Shown here in pieces: positions 17,482 to 29,824 of a DNA stretch of 64,000 bases. Position 1 is the first letter of the stretch; the number at the start of each line of letters is the position of its first letter. Source of the stretch: Pseudomonadota bacterium (GTDB taxonomy: Bacteria; Pseudomonadota; Gammaproteobacteria; Burkholderiales; REEB80). The stretch is from NCBI GenBank assembly GCA_028873515.1, contig JAGWIG010000009.1:1-64000 (forward strand). The letters are read 5' to 3'. Position numbers and translations under genes: made by a program. The notes beneath the pieces were generated by a model. The model did not search any database, was not told where the DNA came from, and saw only the letters and a program-made list of their open reading frames with translations.

Positions 17482-18261
17482 ATGAGCGTATTTAAGCAAA
17501 TTGCCTCATCTGAAAACGTACTCTATAAAAGACTTCATAAACTTGCAGGATCACATCGGTTTCGCAAACAGTCCAACCATGTTCTTCTTGACGGAATCCA
17601 TTTGTTAGTTGCGGCCCGGGAGGCCGGGCTTAAACCTGATTTGTTAGTAATTACGGCTCGATCGCGTAATCATCCTGAGGTGGCTGCTCAATTAGCACAC
17701 TATCAAGGGGATATTATTGAATTATCAGATCATTTATTTTTAACCCTGTCCTCCACTCACCCGGAAGTTGGGCTTATCAGCCGTATTGAGCGCCCTGTGA
17801 TAAGGTCAATAACAGAGTCATTCGTGCTTCTTCTCGAAGAAATCCAGGATCCGGGAAACCTTGGGAACATATTAAGAACTGCAGCCGCAGCGGGTGTCGA
17901 TACTGTTTACCTATCCAGCGGTTGTGCCGATGCTTATTCATCCCGCGCACTTCGGGCAGGGCAGGGTGCTCATTTTTTTCTTTCCATTCAAGAACAGCAA
18001 AATCTGTTAAAGGTAGGAAATGCCTTTAACGGTAAACTTTATGCAACCTCTCCAATTAACGGTACCTCTTTGTTCGACACGAATTTTATTGCGCCTGTGG
18101 CATTTGTTTTTGGTAACGAAGGCTCTGGTATCAGCCCTTCACTTATGGCATTGGCAGCTAAGCAAATTAAAATTCCTATGGCAGGAAAAATGGAGTCACT
18201 GAATGTAGCTGCTTCGGTAGCTATTTGCCTTTTTGAGTGTGTACGGCAATTGAAAAACTAA
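17482..18261 (+). CDS. RNA 2'-O-methyltransferase, SpoU/TrmH family
   Basis: A SPOUT-class (trefoil knot) enzyme that methylates ribose 2'-OH in tRNA or rRNA using S-adenosylmethionine. The 259 residues have an N-terminal substrate-binding region (about 1-95, with the KQSNHVLLDGIHLLVAA segment) and a C-terminal SpoU domain with EEIQDPGNLGNILRTAAAAG (motif 1), FVFGNEGSGIS (motif 2) and IPMAGKMESLNVAASVAICLFE (motif 3), all intact. It resembles RlmB-like 23S rRNA enzymes, but the target cannot be told from sequence alone. It overlaps the convergent yaaA by 4 nt. Confidence 0.9.
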   Translation: MSVFKQIASSENVLYKRLHKLAGSHRFRKQSNHVLLDGIHLLVAAREAGLKPDLLVITARSRNHPEVAAQLAHYQGDIIELSDHLFLTLSSTHPEVGLISRIERPVIRSITESFVLLLEEIQDPGNLGNILRTAAAAGVDTVYLSSGCADAYSSRALRAGQGAHFFLSIQEQQNLLKVGNAFNGKLYATSPINGTSLFDTNFIAPVAFVFGNEGSGISPSLMALAAKQIKIPMAGKMESLNVAASVAICLFECVRQLKN

Positions 18262-19025
18262 GGGCGCACATAAACAGGATTTGACGTATTTGAGGTGTGC
18301 GACTCGAGATGGTAGCCTTCAGCACTAAAAGCAGCAAGATCTTCAATACCTGTCGGTTTATTTTGAAGGATCCATCGTGTCATGAGTCCTCGAGCATATT
18401 TTGCATAAAATGAAATCATCCGGTAACGCCCATCCATACCATCAAGAAACTTGGGTGTCACAACACGTGCGTTAATTTTTGAGAAGTCAATTGAAACATA
18501 ATATTCTTGCGACGCAAGATTGATAAGGATGTCATCTCCCTGATGAGCAAGATCCTGTTGGACTATCTTGCTGATTGTTTTTTTCCAGTAAGCATATAAA
18601 TCCTTACCTTGAGGATTAGGGAGTTTTATTCCCATTTCCAGCCGGTATGGCTGAATAAGATCAAGTGGCCTTAATACTCCGTAAAGTCCTGAAAGAATAC
18701 GCAAATGAATTTGAGCGAACTGAATTTCACTCGTGTCAAGATGTTCAGCATTTAGACCATCATAAACATCTCCTTTAAATGCAAATAAAGCCGGCTTCGA
18801 ATTGTTTACTGTAAATGGCCTTGACCAATTCTTGAATCGGTCATGATTGAGGTTTGAAAGTTTATCGCTTATATTCATAATATTAGCTATTGCTGCTGGT
18901 GAAAACTTTCTGAGTTGATTAATCAGTATTTCCGATTCATCTAGCTGACGAGGCAAACTGGTTTCTGGGTAGGAATGAGCATGGACAAAATCCTGGGTTT
19001 TTGAGGGGGATAACAGAATTAGCAT
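18258..19025 (-). CDS. yaaA: YaaA family protein (peroxide stress response, UPF0246)
   Basis: YaaA limits intracellular free iron under peroxide stress in E. coli and has a DNA-binding fold; its biochemical activity is incompletely known. The ATG at 19025 has AGAGG upstream and gives 255 residues beginning MLILLSPSKTQDF, the exact family start; an upstream in-frame start adds 35 residues not found in the family. Other conserved stretches are RLPSQ-like LDESEILINQLRKFSP, FKGDVYDGLNA, LSGLYGVLRPLDLIQPYRLEMG and INLASQEYY. Confidence 0.92.
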   Translation of the reverse strand: MLILLSPSKTQDFVHAHSYPETSLPRQLDESEILINQLRKFSPAAIANIMNISDKLSNLNHDRFKNWSRPFTVNNSKPALFAFKGDVYDGLNAEHLDTSEIQFAQIHLRILSGLYGVLRPLDLIQPYRLEMGIKLPNPQGKDLYAYWKKTISKIVQQDLAHQGDDILINLASQEYYVSIDFSKINARVVTPKFLDGMDGRYRMISFYAKYARGLMTRWILQNKPTGIEDLAAFSAEGYHLESHTSNTSNPVYVRP

Positions 19026-19315
19026 ATCGTGCCTCTTGTTTTTAATTAAGCAGTTTTTTCGTATTATTTTTATAAACCATAAATTATGATAGATTATCCC
19101 CAGCAACAATATAAATTCAACTGGCTTCATCCAAAGATCAATTATCCTTCATGTTTTTTAAATCATGCTTGATTTATGAATGATTGAGATAGCTTAAAAA
19201 TCAAATACATGAACTTGTTTCTACATTAAAGCAATAAAAGCATCTTGTTTTTCTTCAGCATTTTGCGCAATATTTTAGTAAATTCCAGTATTCGCTGAAT
19301 CGGATAACTGAACTC

Positions 19316-19792
19316 ATGAGCCATCAGCCTCTATTAATCAGACAGCTCGGGACAGATGATTTTAGTGTGCTTTTACATCGTAATGTATCCATGACACCAA
19401 TTCAGAGAAGCATATTTTTGATGGTAACCCTGTTTTGGTCGTTTGCTGTTGGATTATTTTATTTGCTTCATGGTTACTGGCTGGTATTGCCTTACAGTAT
19501 TATTGAAATGACCGCCTTGGTTGTGGCCTTCAGACTAGTTGCCCGCCATGATGATGATATCGAATCCATACAGCTTTGTGGGGACATTCTAACAGTTGTT
19601 CAAACTATTGCCGGTCATTCAGTGCGTCGCGAATATAACCGATACTGGGTACAGGTTTTGGTCATTCATCATTTTGATGATCCTTCAATCTTATTGCGTT
19701 CGCATGGTAAAGAATGGCCTATCGCCACATTTTTACCAGCCTCCGAAAGACTTGCACTGGCAGAAAATCTTCGGTTACATCTAGCTGCTTGA
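19316..19792 (+). CDS. DUF2244 membrane protein
   Basis: A 158-residue protein of the DUF2244 family, function unknown; in many proteobacteria it is encoded next to cytochrome oxidase genes, but none are near here. Two adjacent transmembrane helices (about residues 32-53 and 55-74) are followed by a soluble domain with FRLVARHDDDIESIQLCGDIL and the conserved YNRYWVQVLV. The ATG at 19316 lacks a strong Shine-Dalgarno. The 185 bp upstream is AT-rich with nothing distinct. Confidence 0.75.
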   Translation: MSHQPLLIRQLGTDDFSVLLHRNVSMTPIQRSIFLMVTLFWSFAVGLFYLLHGYWLVLPYSIIEMTALVVAFRLVARHDDDIESIQLCGDILTVVQTIAGHSVRREYNRYWVQVLVIHHFDDPSILLRSHGKEWPIATFLPASERLALAENLRLHLAA

Positions 19793-19879
19793 TTGATAAG
19801 TTTTTTATTTCACGGGATTGTTTTTTCCATTTTTTATAAAAATTTCTAAATGGATTGATAACTCGTGCTAAATAGCGCT

Positions 19880-20206
19880 TCAGTTACGACTGTTGCCTTC
19901 AGTCTGTTTTTTCTGCTGATGAGTCGAGTTGTCACTGTGCCCAAGAGAACGTTCTGGGTTAACATGGTCTCGTATGGCTTGCTTGATTTCACGTGCTTCA
20001 GGGAATTTCCCAGTTTCTTTTCTGTCCCATATTTTTTTATTATTTATCCAAATTTCAAATAAGCCACCTGATGCCGGAATAAGTGAAACTTCATTTAGTT
20101 CATCAGAGAAGGTTGAAAGTATTTCCTGTGCCATCCATGTAGCACGCAACATCCAATTGCATTGAGTGCAATAGTAGATTTTAAGATGATTAATGGGTTG
20201 AGACAT
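19880..20206 (-). CDS. SelT/SelW/SelH (Rdx) family thioredoxin-like protein
   Basis: Rdx-family proteins are small thioredoxin-fold redox proteins; vertebrate members carry selenocysteine, this one has cysteine. The motif is YCTQCNW (CxxC) near residues 13-19, followed by the family pattern WMLRATWMAQEIL and the SGGLFEIWINNKKIWDRK segment. It is 108 residues long including an unusual hydrophilic tail rich in Gln, Ser and Asn. The ATG at 20206 was preferred to a TTG three bases upstream; AGGA lies in register for either. Its 5' end overlaps a 43-residue lipoprotein gene by 17 nt. Confidence 0.85.
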   Translation of the reverse strand: MSQPINHLKIYYCTQCNWMLRATWMAQEILSTFSDELNEVSLIPASGGLFEIWINNKKIWDRKETGKFPEAREIKQAIRDHVNPERSLGHSDNSTHQQKKQTEGNSRN

Positions 20207-20321
20207 CAACGTGTTTTCCTAATTCATAGCCCGCAACTCCTCCCGCAGCAACGGCGAGACACCCACTAAGCAAAGTTGGAAGAATAACAAGTATCGTAAT
20301 ATATTTGATCAACCGGCTCAT
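20190..20321 (-). CDS. Small lipoprotein, 43 residues
   Basis: A short open frame starting at the ATG at 20321, preceded by a near-perfect AAAGGAGA Shine-Dalgarno. The peptide begins MSRLIKYITILVILPTLLSG and continues CLAVAAGGVAGYELGKHVDV, ending STH. Positively charged residues, a hydrophobic core and a lipobox LLSGC (Cys21) mark it as a lipoprotein with about 23 mature residues. It overlaps the Rdx-family gene by 17 nt and is probably translated from the same mRNA. Function unknown; it resembles the entericidin-like small lipoproteins in size and layout only. Confidence 0.75.
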   Translation of the reverse strand: MSRLIKYITILVILPTLLSGCLAVAAGGVAGYELGKHVDVSTH

Positions 20322-20442
20322 GAAGTCTCCTTTGATTCCCAAGTATGTGTAGTCTAATCAAGTCTTCTGTAACCGGCAATAAAACCTGATGGGTATCGCT
20401 ACCTTAGCGCGTTTCATTGTGGGGGAGGGGACTTTCAGGTAA

Positions 20443-22943
<2,501 letters not shown>

Positions 22944-22963
22944 TTTTAAATCAGGCCCATTAA

Positions 22964-24280
<1,317 letters not shown>

Positions 24281-24312
24281 TATTTATTAAGTATCATAGG
24301 GAGTGGGGCCCT

Positions 24313-24657
24313 TTGCGCTGGTTGACTCTGACATTGCTAGTTTTGCTTGCTGCCATACAATACCCATTGTGGCTTGGCAAAGGGGGTTGGATACATGTCT
24401 ACAGCTTAAAGCGGCAGATAGCAGATCAGAAAACTTTAAATGCAGCGCTTGATCGGCGAAATGAAGCTCTTGCGGCTGAAGTCGTTGATCTTAAAACAGG
24501 TTATTCGGCAATTGAAGAACGTGCGCGTTATGAGTTAGGGATGGTTAAAAGGAATGAAAAATTTGTACAGATAATTGGTGATCCGATAAGCGCACCGCCT
24601 GCAAATGTTGCTGAAATAGCAGCTAATTCTTTGAAAACAAACAAGCAAACTCAGTAA
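24313..24657 (+). CDS. ftsB: Cell division protein FtsB
   Basis: Bitopic inner-membrane protein that forms a complex with FtsL and FtsQ in the divisome. The 114 residues start at a TTG (24313) and show one transmembrane helix (WLTLTLLVLLAAIQYPLWLG, about 3-22), a leucine-zipper-like coiled coil (about 30-70) and the conserved RARYELGMVKRNEKFVQII region. The eno-ftsB adjacency is standard. Its 3' end overlaps the convergent DUF4936 gene by 35 nt, so the two mRNAs are complementary at their ends. Confidence 0.93.
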   Translation: MRWLTLTLLVLLAAIQYPLWLGKGGWIHVYSLKRQIADQKTLNAALDRRNEALAAEVVDLKTGYSAIEERARYELGMVKRNEKFVQIIGDPISAPPANVAEIAANSLKTNKQTQ

Positions 24658-24940
24658 ATTTTTCTGTTACCCTTTCAAGACCCATGGTGTCATAGGCATT
24701 GCGCCAGTCTTTAGAGACGGTTTCCATTTCAATTTCAAATGTTTCAGGATCTGAAATTCCTTCGTATATTTCAAGCCAGGTATTTGCTAAATCATTCTTT
24801 TTGAGCAATCGGCCACTAACCCCTGTTCTGTGCAGGATATTTTGCATCAGACTCAAGGTAAGATTAAAAACTTCGTCTTCATCACGCGCACCAAGAGAAT
24901 AATAGATAAAGTAGTGGTAGATACCCTCTTTATTTGCCAT
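24623..24940 (-). CDS. DUF4936 family protein
   Basis: A 105-residue protein of the DUF4936 family, known mainly from betaproteobacteria and of unknown function. It begins MANKEGIYHYFIYYSLGARDED, a beta strand typical of small ferredoxin-like folds, contains TGVSGRLLKKNDLANTWLEIYEGI and ends near FTEFACLFSKN. TTGGAGG is positioned before the ATG at 24940. It lies downstream of ygfZ and nadB on the same strand, an arrangement common in the group. It overlaps ftsB by 35 nt tail to tail. Confidence 0.8.
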   Translation of the reverse strand: MANKEGIYHYFIYYSLGARDEDEVFNLTLSLMQNILHRTGVSGRLLKKNDLANTWLEIYEGISDPETFEIEMETVSKDWRNAYDTMGLERVTEKFTEFACLFSKN

Positions 24941-25020
24941 AGATCCTCCAATAATTTTTTTGTGTGTTAGCCATTAAACAGGCTAAAGATTGATTTGGTA
25001 AACAGAGACACAAGAATCAA

Positions 25021-25968
25021 TCAGTCTTGTAATGTAAATTCGTCTATTATTTTCAGGGTGTTGATATACTTATCATTAATTTTCAAGCCACTAATTCTAG
25101 TATCTACTGGTAATACGGCAAGTGCAGTGTAACCTAATGCTTCAGGCTCTGCATTGACGACATGTCCAATCTGGGAGTCATGTTTCATGACTGGATCTCC
25201 AGGTTTTGCAATGCCTTCCACAGCGCTTATACGATACATGATTCTACCTGGCGTCCCCCTGTATTGCATACGCGCAACAATTTCCTGCCCGGGGTAGCAC
25301 CCTTTTTTGAAACTTATACCTCCTGATTTTTCCAGGTTGACCATTTGCGGAACAAATAAACCCTGTGTTTCTGGAAGAATAACAGGCCAACCTCTTTCAA
25401 TATCCATTTTTCTCCAGATATTCGATCCAACTTTAAGCATGTTATCCATAACTGGTTGGATATCCTTGGTTGTGACCTGATTTCCAATGATTTCAACCCT
25501 TTCATGGGTAAGCCGTAATATGCTTATATTTTTGAAGCTACACAAGGTATGATTTACACTGGGAAAACAGAAGTCTTTGGCTAGAAGTGGCTCAGCTTTT
25601 ATAAGTCCGTAGCACGAAATTTCGTCAGAGGCATTTCGAATGCCAACTTTGTCCCGTAAGACGAACTTTTTAAAATGAGCCATAACTGGTTCAAGAAGAG
25701 ACTTGGGCAATTGCATCATGAATTCATCACCCATACGCCAAAGCATGAATGTACATAAAAGCCGACCTTTTGCAGTTAGATAACCGCCCGGTGTGGCGTG
25801 ATCCTTTGATAATCCCGCCACATCGCAGGTTAATTGACTATGTAGAAACTTCTGTGCATCTTGATCAGAAAAAACCAATACTCCCAGGTGATCAAGAACA
25901 GTTATCATGCTAACGCTTGAATTATGCTGATTAAGAGATTGAGACTGATGTTCCTGCTTTAGGGGCAT
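25021..25968 (-). CDS. ygfZ: Folate-binding protein YgfZ (Fe-S cluster maturation)
   Basis: A tetrahydrofolate-dependent protein related to GcvT that helps assemble or repair certain Fe-S clusters. The 315 residues carry the diagnostic KGCYPGQEIVARMQYRG motif with its essential cysteine in the C-terminal half, and the N-terminal LGVLVFSDQDAQKFLHSQLT and TAKGRLLCTFMLWR stretches. The ATG at 25968 follows GAAGGA and is preferred to one 18 nt upstream. The gene starts 11 nt after the nadB stop, so the pair is likely one transcript. Confidence 0.93.
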   Translation of the reverse strand: MPLKQEHQSQSLNQHNSSVSMITVLDHLGVLVFSDQDAQKFLHSQLTCDVAGLSKDHATPGGYLTAKGRLLCTFMLWRMGDEFMMQLPKSLLEPVMAHFKKFVLRDKVGIRNASDEISCYGLIKAEPLLAKDFCFPSVNHTLCSFKNISILRLTHERVEIIGNQVTTKDIQPVMDNMLKVGSNIWRKMDIERGWPVILPETQGLFVPQMVNLEKSGGISFKKGCYPGQEIVARMQYRGTPGRIMYRISAVEGIAKPGDPVMKHDSQIGHVVNAEPEALGYTALAVLPVDTRISGLKINDKYINTLKIIDEFTLQD

Positions 25969-25978
25969 GAATTTTCCT

Positions 25979-27583
25979 TCAAACAAAACTTATGCTTTTG
26001 GATATTTCAGGTAGAGAATGAAGAATGGTAGGAAGGGCTATTTCAAGTTGATGAGGGTAATCCCGACTATAATGCAGTCCTCGGCTTTCCTTTCTTGCAA
26101 GTGCTGAGCGAACAATCAAATCTGCTGTGACTACCAAATTACGTAATTCCAGTAAATCATGACTAACTCTATAGTTGCTGTAGAATTCATCAATTTCTTC
26201 ACGTAAAAGCTCAATCCGGTGCATTGCCCGGGTAAGACGTTTTGTAGTGCGAACAATTCCGACGTAATCCCACATGAAACGTCGAAGTTCTTCCCAATTA
26301 TGGGCAATTACAATTTCCTCGTCTGCATCAGTGACGCGGCTTTCATCCCATGGAGGAAGAACAGGTCGGGCCGGTTTAGATGATCCAAGAATATCTTGTA
26401 CTGCCGAGAAAGAAAAAACTATGCATTCAAGCAAGGAATTTGATGCTAGGCGGTTCGCACCATGCAAGCCTGTGCAGGCGACTTCACCTACGGCATAGAG
26501 GTTTGGAATGCTGGTGCAGGCCTTTTCATCGGTTAAAAGCCCTCCGCATAGATAATGAGCAGCAGGTACTACTGGGATTGGAACATTAGTAATATCGATG
26601 CCAAAGGTAAGGCAGCGTGCATAAATAGTTGGAAAGTGAGCTTTAATAAATTCCTCACCTTTATGTGTAATGTCTAGATAGACACAATCAAGCCCTCGCT
26701 TCTTCATTTCAAAGTCAATAGCCCTGGCAACAATATCGCGAGGCGCAAGCTCTCCACGCTCATCATGCCAAGGCATGAAGCGCTCACCATCTGGCAACCT
26801 GAGAATACCTCCTTCTCCACGCACAGATTCTGAAATCAAAAAGGATTTGGCATGAGGATGATAAAGGCAAGTTGGATGAAACTGGATAAATTCCATGTTT
26901 GCAACATCACAGCCAGCTCGCCAACCCATGGCAATTCCATCACCAGTTGATACGTCAGGATTGGTTGTGTAAAGATAAACTTTTCCAGCACCTCCTGTAG
27001 CAAGGATGGTGTAATCCGATTGAAAAGTGATGACCTTACCTGATCTGCTGTTAAAAATATAAGCTCCAAAGCAACGATTTTCTGGCAGGCCAAGCTTGTT
27101 TCCTGTAATAAGATCAATAGCGATATGATGCTCAAAAATACTGATATTAGGGTGAGCAATAACCTTTTTAGCCAATGCATGCTGTACCGCTCCCCCCGTC
27201 GCATCAGCTGAATGAACAATTCTCCTTTGGCTATGCCCTCCTTCCCTCGTGAGATGTAGATGCTTGGAAACATCAGTTTCTCTATCAAACTCAACACCAT
27301 TATTTATTAGCCAGTTTATGGCTTTTGGTGCAGCAGTTGCTACAAGACGGGAAATTTGAGGGTCACTCAGTCCGGCACCTGCAATGAGCGTATCATTTAT
27401 ATGTGATTCAATGCTGTCGTTTTCTCCAACTGCAGCTGCGATGCCACCCTGGGCCCAATTACTTGACCCATCCAGTAGCAGTCTTTTGGTTATCAACGCG
27501 ACTTTTTTATGATCGGCAAGATTAAGGGCACTTGTCAGACCTGCAAGCCCGCTACCAATTATGACAACATCAAAACGAAGCAC
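25979..27583 (-). CDS. nadB: L-aspartate oxidase
   Basis: FAD-dependent oxidation of L-aspartate to iminoaspartate, the first step of de novo NAD synthesis. The 534 residues begin with the FAD-binding VVIIGSGLAGLTSALNLA (5-22), followed by NWAQGGIAAAVG, the active-site REGGHSQRRIVHSADATGG, ATGGAGKVYLYTTNP and HGANRLASNSLLECIVF. The C-terminal helical domain is intact. The start is GTG at 27583 with AGGA in register. nadA and nadC are not in the window. Confidence 0.96.
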   Translation of the reverse strand: MLRFDVVIIGSGLAGLTSALNLADHKKVALITKRLLLDGSSNWAQGGIAAAVGENDSIESHINDTLIAGAGLSDPQISRLVATAAPKAINWLINNGVEFDRETDVSKHLHLTREGGHSQRRIVHSADATGGAVQHALAKKVIAHPNISIFEHHIAIDLITGNKLGLPENRCFGAYIFNSRSGKVITFQSDYTILATGGAGKVYLYTTNPDVSTGDGIAMGWRAGCDVANMEFIQFHPTCLYHPHAKSFLISESVRGEGGILRLPDGERFMPWHDERGELAPRDIVARAIDFEMKKRGLDCVYLDITHKGEEFIKAHFPTIYARCLTFGIDITNVPIPVVPAAHYLCGGLLTDEKACTSIPNLYAVGEVACTGLHGANRLASNSLLECIVFSFSAVQDILGSSKPARPVLPPWDESRVTDADEEIVIAHNWEELRRFMWDYVGIVRTTKRLTRAMHRIELLREEIDEFYSNYRVSHDLLELRNLVVTADLIVRSALARKESRGLHYSRDYPHQLEIALPTILHSLPEISKSISFV

Positions 27584-28341
27584 TGTTTCATCCTGATAAA
27601 AATAACGTTGTAGTTTAACATGTCTTCGAGTATGCCTGCATCCGGCTAACTAGCTATAAGCATAAAGTAATAGGTATACTTATCCCGTGATTGATGGCTG
27701 TTTTATCCCTGTTTAAATTAAAATGGAAACGAGCTCTCCCTTTTTTACAATTTCATCTGATATGATTATGTTAAAAATACTTTATTGCAAGGTATCGGGA
27801 TTTAAAACCTCTTTGCATCCATGGGTGCTCAATTTTATCAGCTAACTTACCTCTGAGTTTTACACTTTCCAATATTCAGGCGACCATGTTTTTATTGAAT
27901 GCATGATGAAGGTATTTGGTGGATGCCAATAATAGAAATATTGCACCTAGTCGGGCCGAATCGATTATCTTGTCTGTTATCAGGAGCAGATCTGTGAAAT
28001 ATTGCTTTTTCTGGGGAACATCTGGTTGATCTGCTTCCTCGAGGAACCAGCTATCAGGATATATATGCAAGTATGCGCCTGCGCTCCCGCGGGCTTTAAG
28101 TTTATGCTACCGGCTTAATGAACGCCATTATCAAATTATATAGGAGGCAGTCATGAGTTCATGCATGAGAGACTGAAGGAAAGAACAGGATTGAACATGG
28201 ATCTGTCTAACTGCTTGCAACCTGTCATGATGAAGCCAAAACTTGCAATATTTCTATCTATATGCAGGAATGCTAGAAAAAAACTCGAAAACAGGTTCGT
28301 TACCTTAAAATAATAAATATGTTCACTCCGGGATTCGATAA
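27584..28341. other. Intergenic region without a supportable gene
   Basis: A 758-bp stretch between the divergent nadB and methyltransferase genes, unusually long for this compact segment. It contains a good ribosome site (AGGAGG, 28142-28147) in front of an ATG at 28153, but the frame ends after seven codons (MSSCMRD). A 38-codon frame at 28197 and a 64-codon minus-strand frame have no ribosome sites or family features. It could be the remains of a decayed or displaced gene, or hold a small RNA; I see no decisive structure. Confidence 0.5.
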
Positions 28342-29583
28342 ATGTCTGCAACAGCACATCGCGGTTCACGTATGTTAACAGTCGATAAATTATTTTTTCG
28401 TATGGAAAGAGAAGGAGCCCTCAAATCAGAAGCAACTGGAAATGGGCGAAGCTTACCCGTATTCTCGCACTCATTTTGGACGCCAAAACAACGACAGGCC
28501 TCCAGCCTGCAGGAAATTTCATATCGAGCCTGCTTCAAACCCCAGTTGCCGGCATTTTTTATCGATGCATTAAGTGAAGCTGGAGACAGGGTTTATGACC
28601 CCTTTTCAGGTCGTGGTACAACTCCTATTGAAGCAGCATTAAAAAATCGACGTATTGCTGCCAACGACATTAATCCGTTATCCCCGATTCTTTATTCGCC
28701 TCGACTAAATCCGCCTTCATTTGATGAAATAAAAAAAAGGCTTGATGGTTTGACCTGGACTCATGAATTGAAACCTGATTTTGATCTTTCAATGTTTTAT
28801 CATGAACAGACATTGCTTGAATTGCTTAATTTGCGCGCCTATCTTTCAGAAAGGCGTCTTGCAGGAGTTGAAGACAGTCTGGATACCTGGATACGCATGG
28901 TAGCAACCAACCGCTTGTCTGGTCATTCCCCCGGATTTTTTTCAGTGTATACGCTACCGCCTAATCAAGCTGTTCTTCCTGAAAGGCAACGCAAAATCAA
29001 TCTTGCCCGCAACCAGATGCCCACATATCGCCCAGTTGCCGAATTGATATTGAAAAAATCACGACAGCTTTTGCGTGATGTAGACAATAATATCAGGCAG
29101 GTTCTTAATATCAGAAACAAAGATGCTATTATTCTTTCTAATGATGCTCGAAACACTCCTGAAATTGCTAATGAATCGATCAAACTGACCATTACTTCCC
29201 CACCATTTCTGGATATAGTTCATTATGGAAATGATAACTGGTTACGTCTATGGTTTAATGAATTGGATGAAGAAGCAATTTTATCCAGAATGACTCTGTC
29301 CCGTTCACTTGACAACTGGTCATCGATAATGGCAGAAGTTTTTCACGAATTATTTCGAATCACATGCTTTGGTGGTTTTGTTGCTTTTGAAGTTGGTGAA
29401 GTGCGGTGTGGAAGTGTTCGTTTGGAAGACAACCTTTTGCCCAGCGCACACAAAGCTGGATTTATACCGCGCGCACTATTAATCAATGTTCAACATTTTA
29501 CCAAGACTGCCAATATCTGGGGCATAGGCAACAATCAGGATGGTACTCTCACAAACCGTATTATTCTTCTAGAAAAAAACTAG
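28342..29583 (+). CDS. Orphan DNA methyltransferase (N4/N6 type)
   Basis: A 413-residue S-adenosylmethionine-dependent DNA methyltransferase. Motif I (SAM binding) is DPFSGRGTT at 86-94, followed by AANDINPLS; the catalytic motif IV is TSPPFLD at 285-291. TSPP-type motifs are more usual in N4-cytosine enzymes than in N6-adenine enzymes, which have DPPY or NPPY. A helical insert of about 190 residues separates the motifs. The end GTLTNRIILLEKN is typical of a subgroup of such enzymes. No restriction nuclease or specificity gene is nearby. The start is uncertain: the ATG at 28342 lacks a good ribosome site and one at 28372 is also possible. Probably acquired. Confidence 0.8.
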   Translation: MSATAHRGSRMLTVDKLFFRMEREGALKSEATGNGRSLPVFSHSFWTPKQRQASSLQEISYRACFKPQLPAFFIDALSEAGDRVYDPFSGRGTTPIEAALKNRRIAANDINPLSPILYSPRLNPPSFDEIKKRLDGLTWTHELKPDFDLSMFYHEQTLLELLNLRAYLSERRLAGVEDSLDTWIRMVATNRLSGHSPGFFSVYTLPPNQAVLPERQRKINLARNQMPTYRPVAELILKKSRQLLRDVDNNIRQVLNIRNKDAIILSNDARNTPEIANESIKLTITSPPFLDIVHYGNDNWLRLWFNELDEEAILSRMTLSRSLDNWSSIMAEVFHELFRITCFGGFVAFEVGEVRCGSVRLEDNLLPSAHKAGFIPRALLINVQHFTKTANIWGIGNNQDGTLTNRIILLEKN

Positions 29584-29720
29584 AGAATTTATTTTATAGC
29601 TTGAAATAAAAAAACCAATAAAATAAATACGTATTTTTGTAATAAGGATTGTGATAATCAATTCAGCATGAACATGGCAGATGCCGCGATCAGAACATCA
29701 AGCGATATTTGCTCCGGAAT

Positions 29721-29748
29721 GAACTATTTCACGCATTGGCTGTCGAAA
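29721..29748 (+). promoter_or_regulatory. Candidate sigma-E autoregulatory promoter of rpoE
   Basis: GAACTA (29721-29726) and TCGAAA (29743-29748) are separated by 16 bp, the spacing and bases of sigma-E promoters (GAACTT, then TCTAA or TCAAA). It lies about 75 nt before the rpoE start. sigma-E genes commonly transcribe themselves. A second, sigma-70-like candidate (TATACT at 29787-29792) lies downstream. Confidence 0.55.
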
Positions 29749-29824
29749 GGCTAATTGACCCTGCATTGCCCCTAATCGATATAGGGTATACTGGACATTA
29801 ATTCGATCAGGAGAGGATGGGTCA

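Noticed and set aside
19880-20206. Selenoprotein with UGA-encoded selenocysteine
   Set aside because: The SelT/SelW-type motif has two ordinary cysteines (CTQC) and no in-frame TGA.
20397-20409. CGCTA/TAGCG palindrome before pyrG
   Set aside because: Only 5-bp arms; expected by chance at this density and not in a clear promoter context.
27876-28070. 64-codon minus-strand frame before the methyltransferase
   Set aside because: No ribosome site, no recognisable domain, no conserved context.
29787-29792. TATACT as a sigma-70 -10 element for rpoE
   Set aside because: The upstream TTGACC is 26 bp away and the nearer TTGCCC only 15 bp; neither pairing is good enough to list as a promoter.
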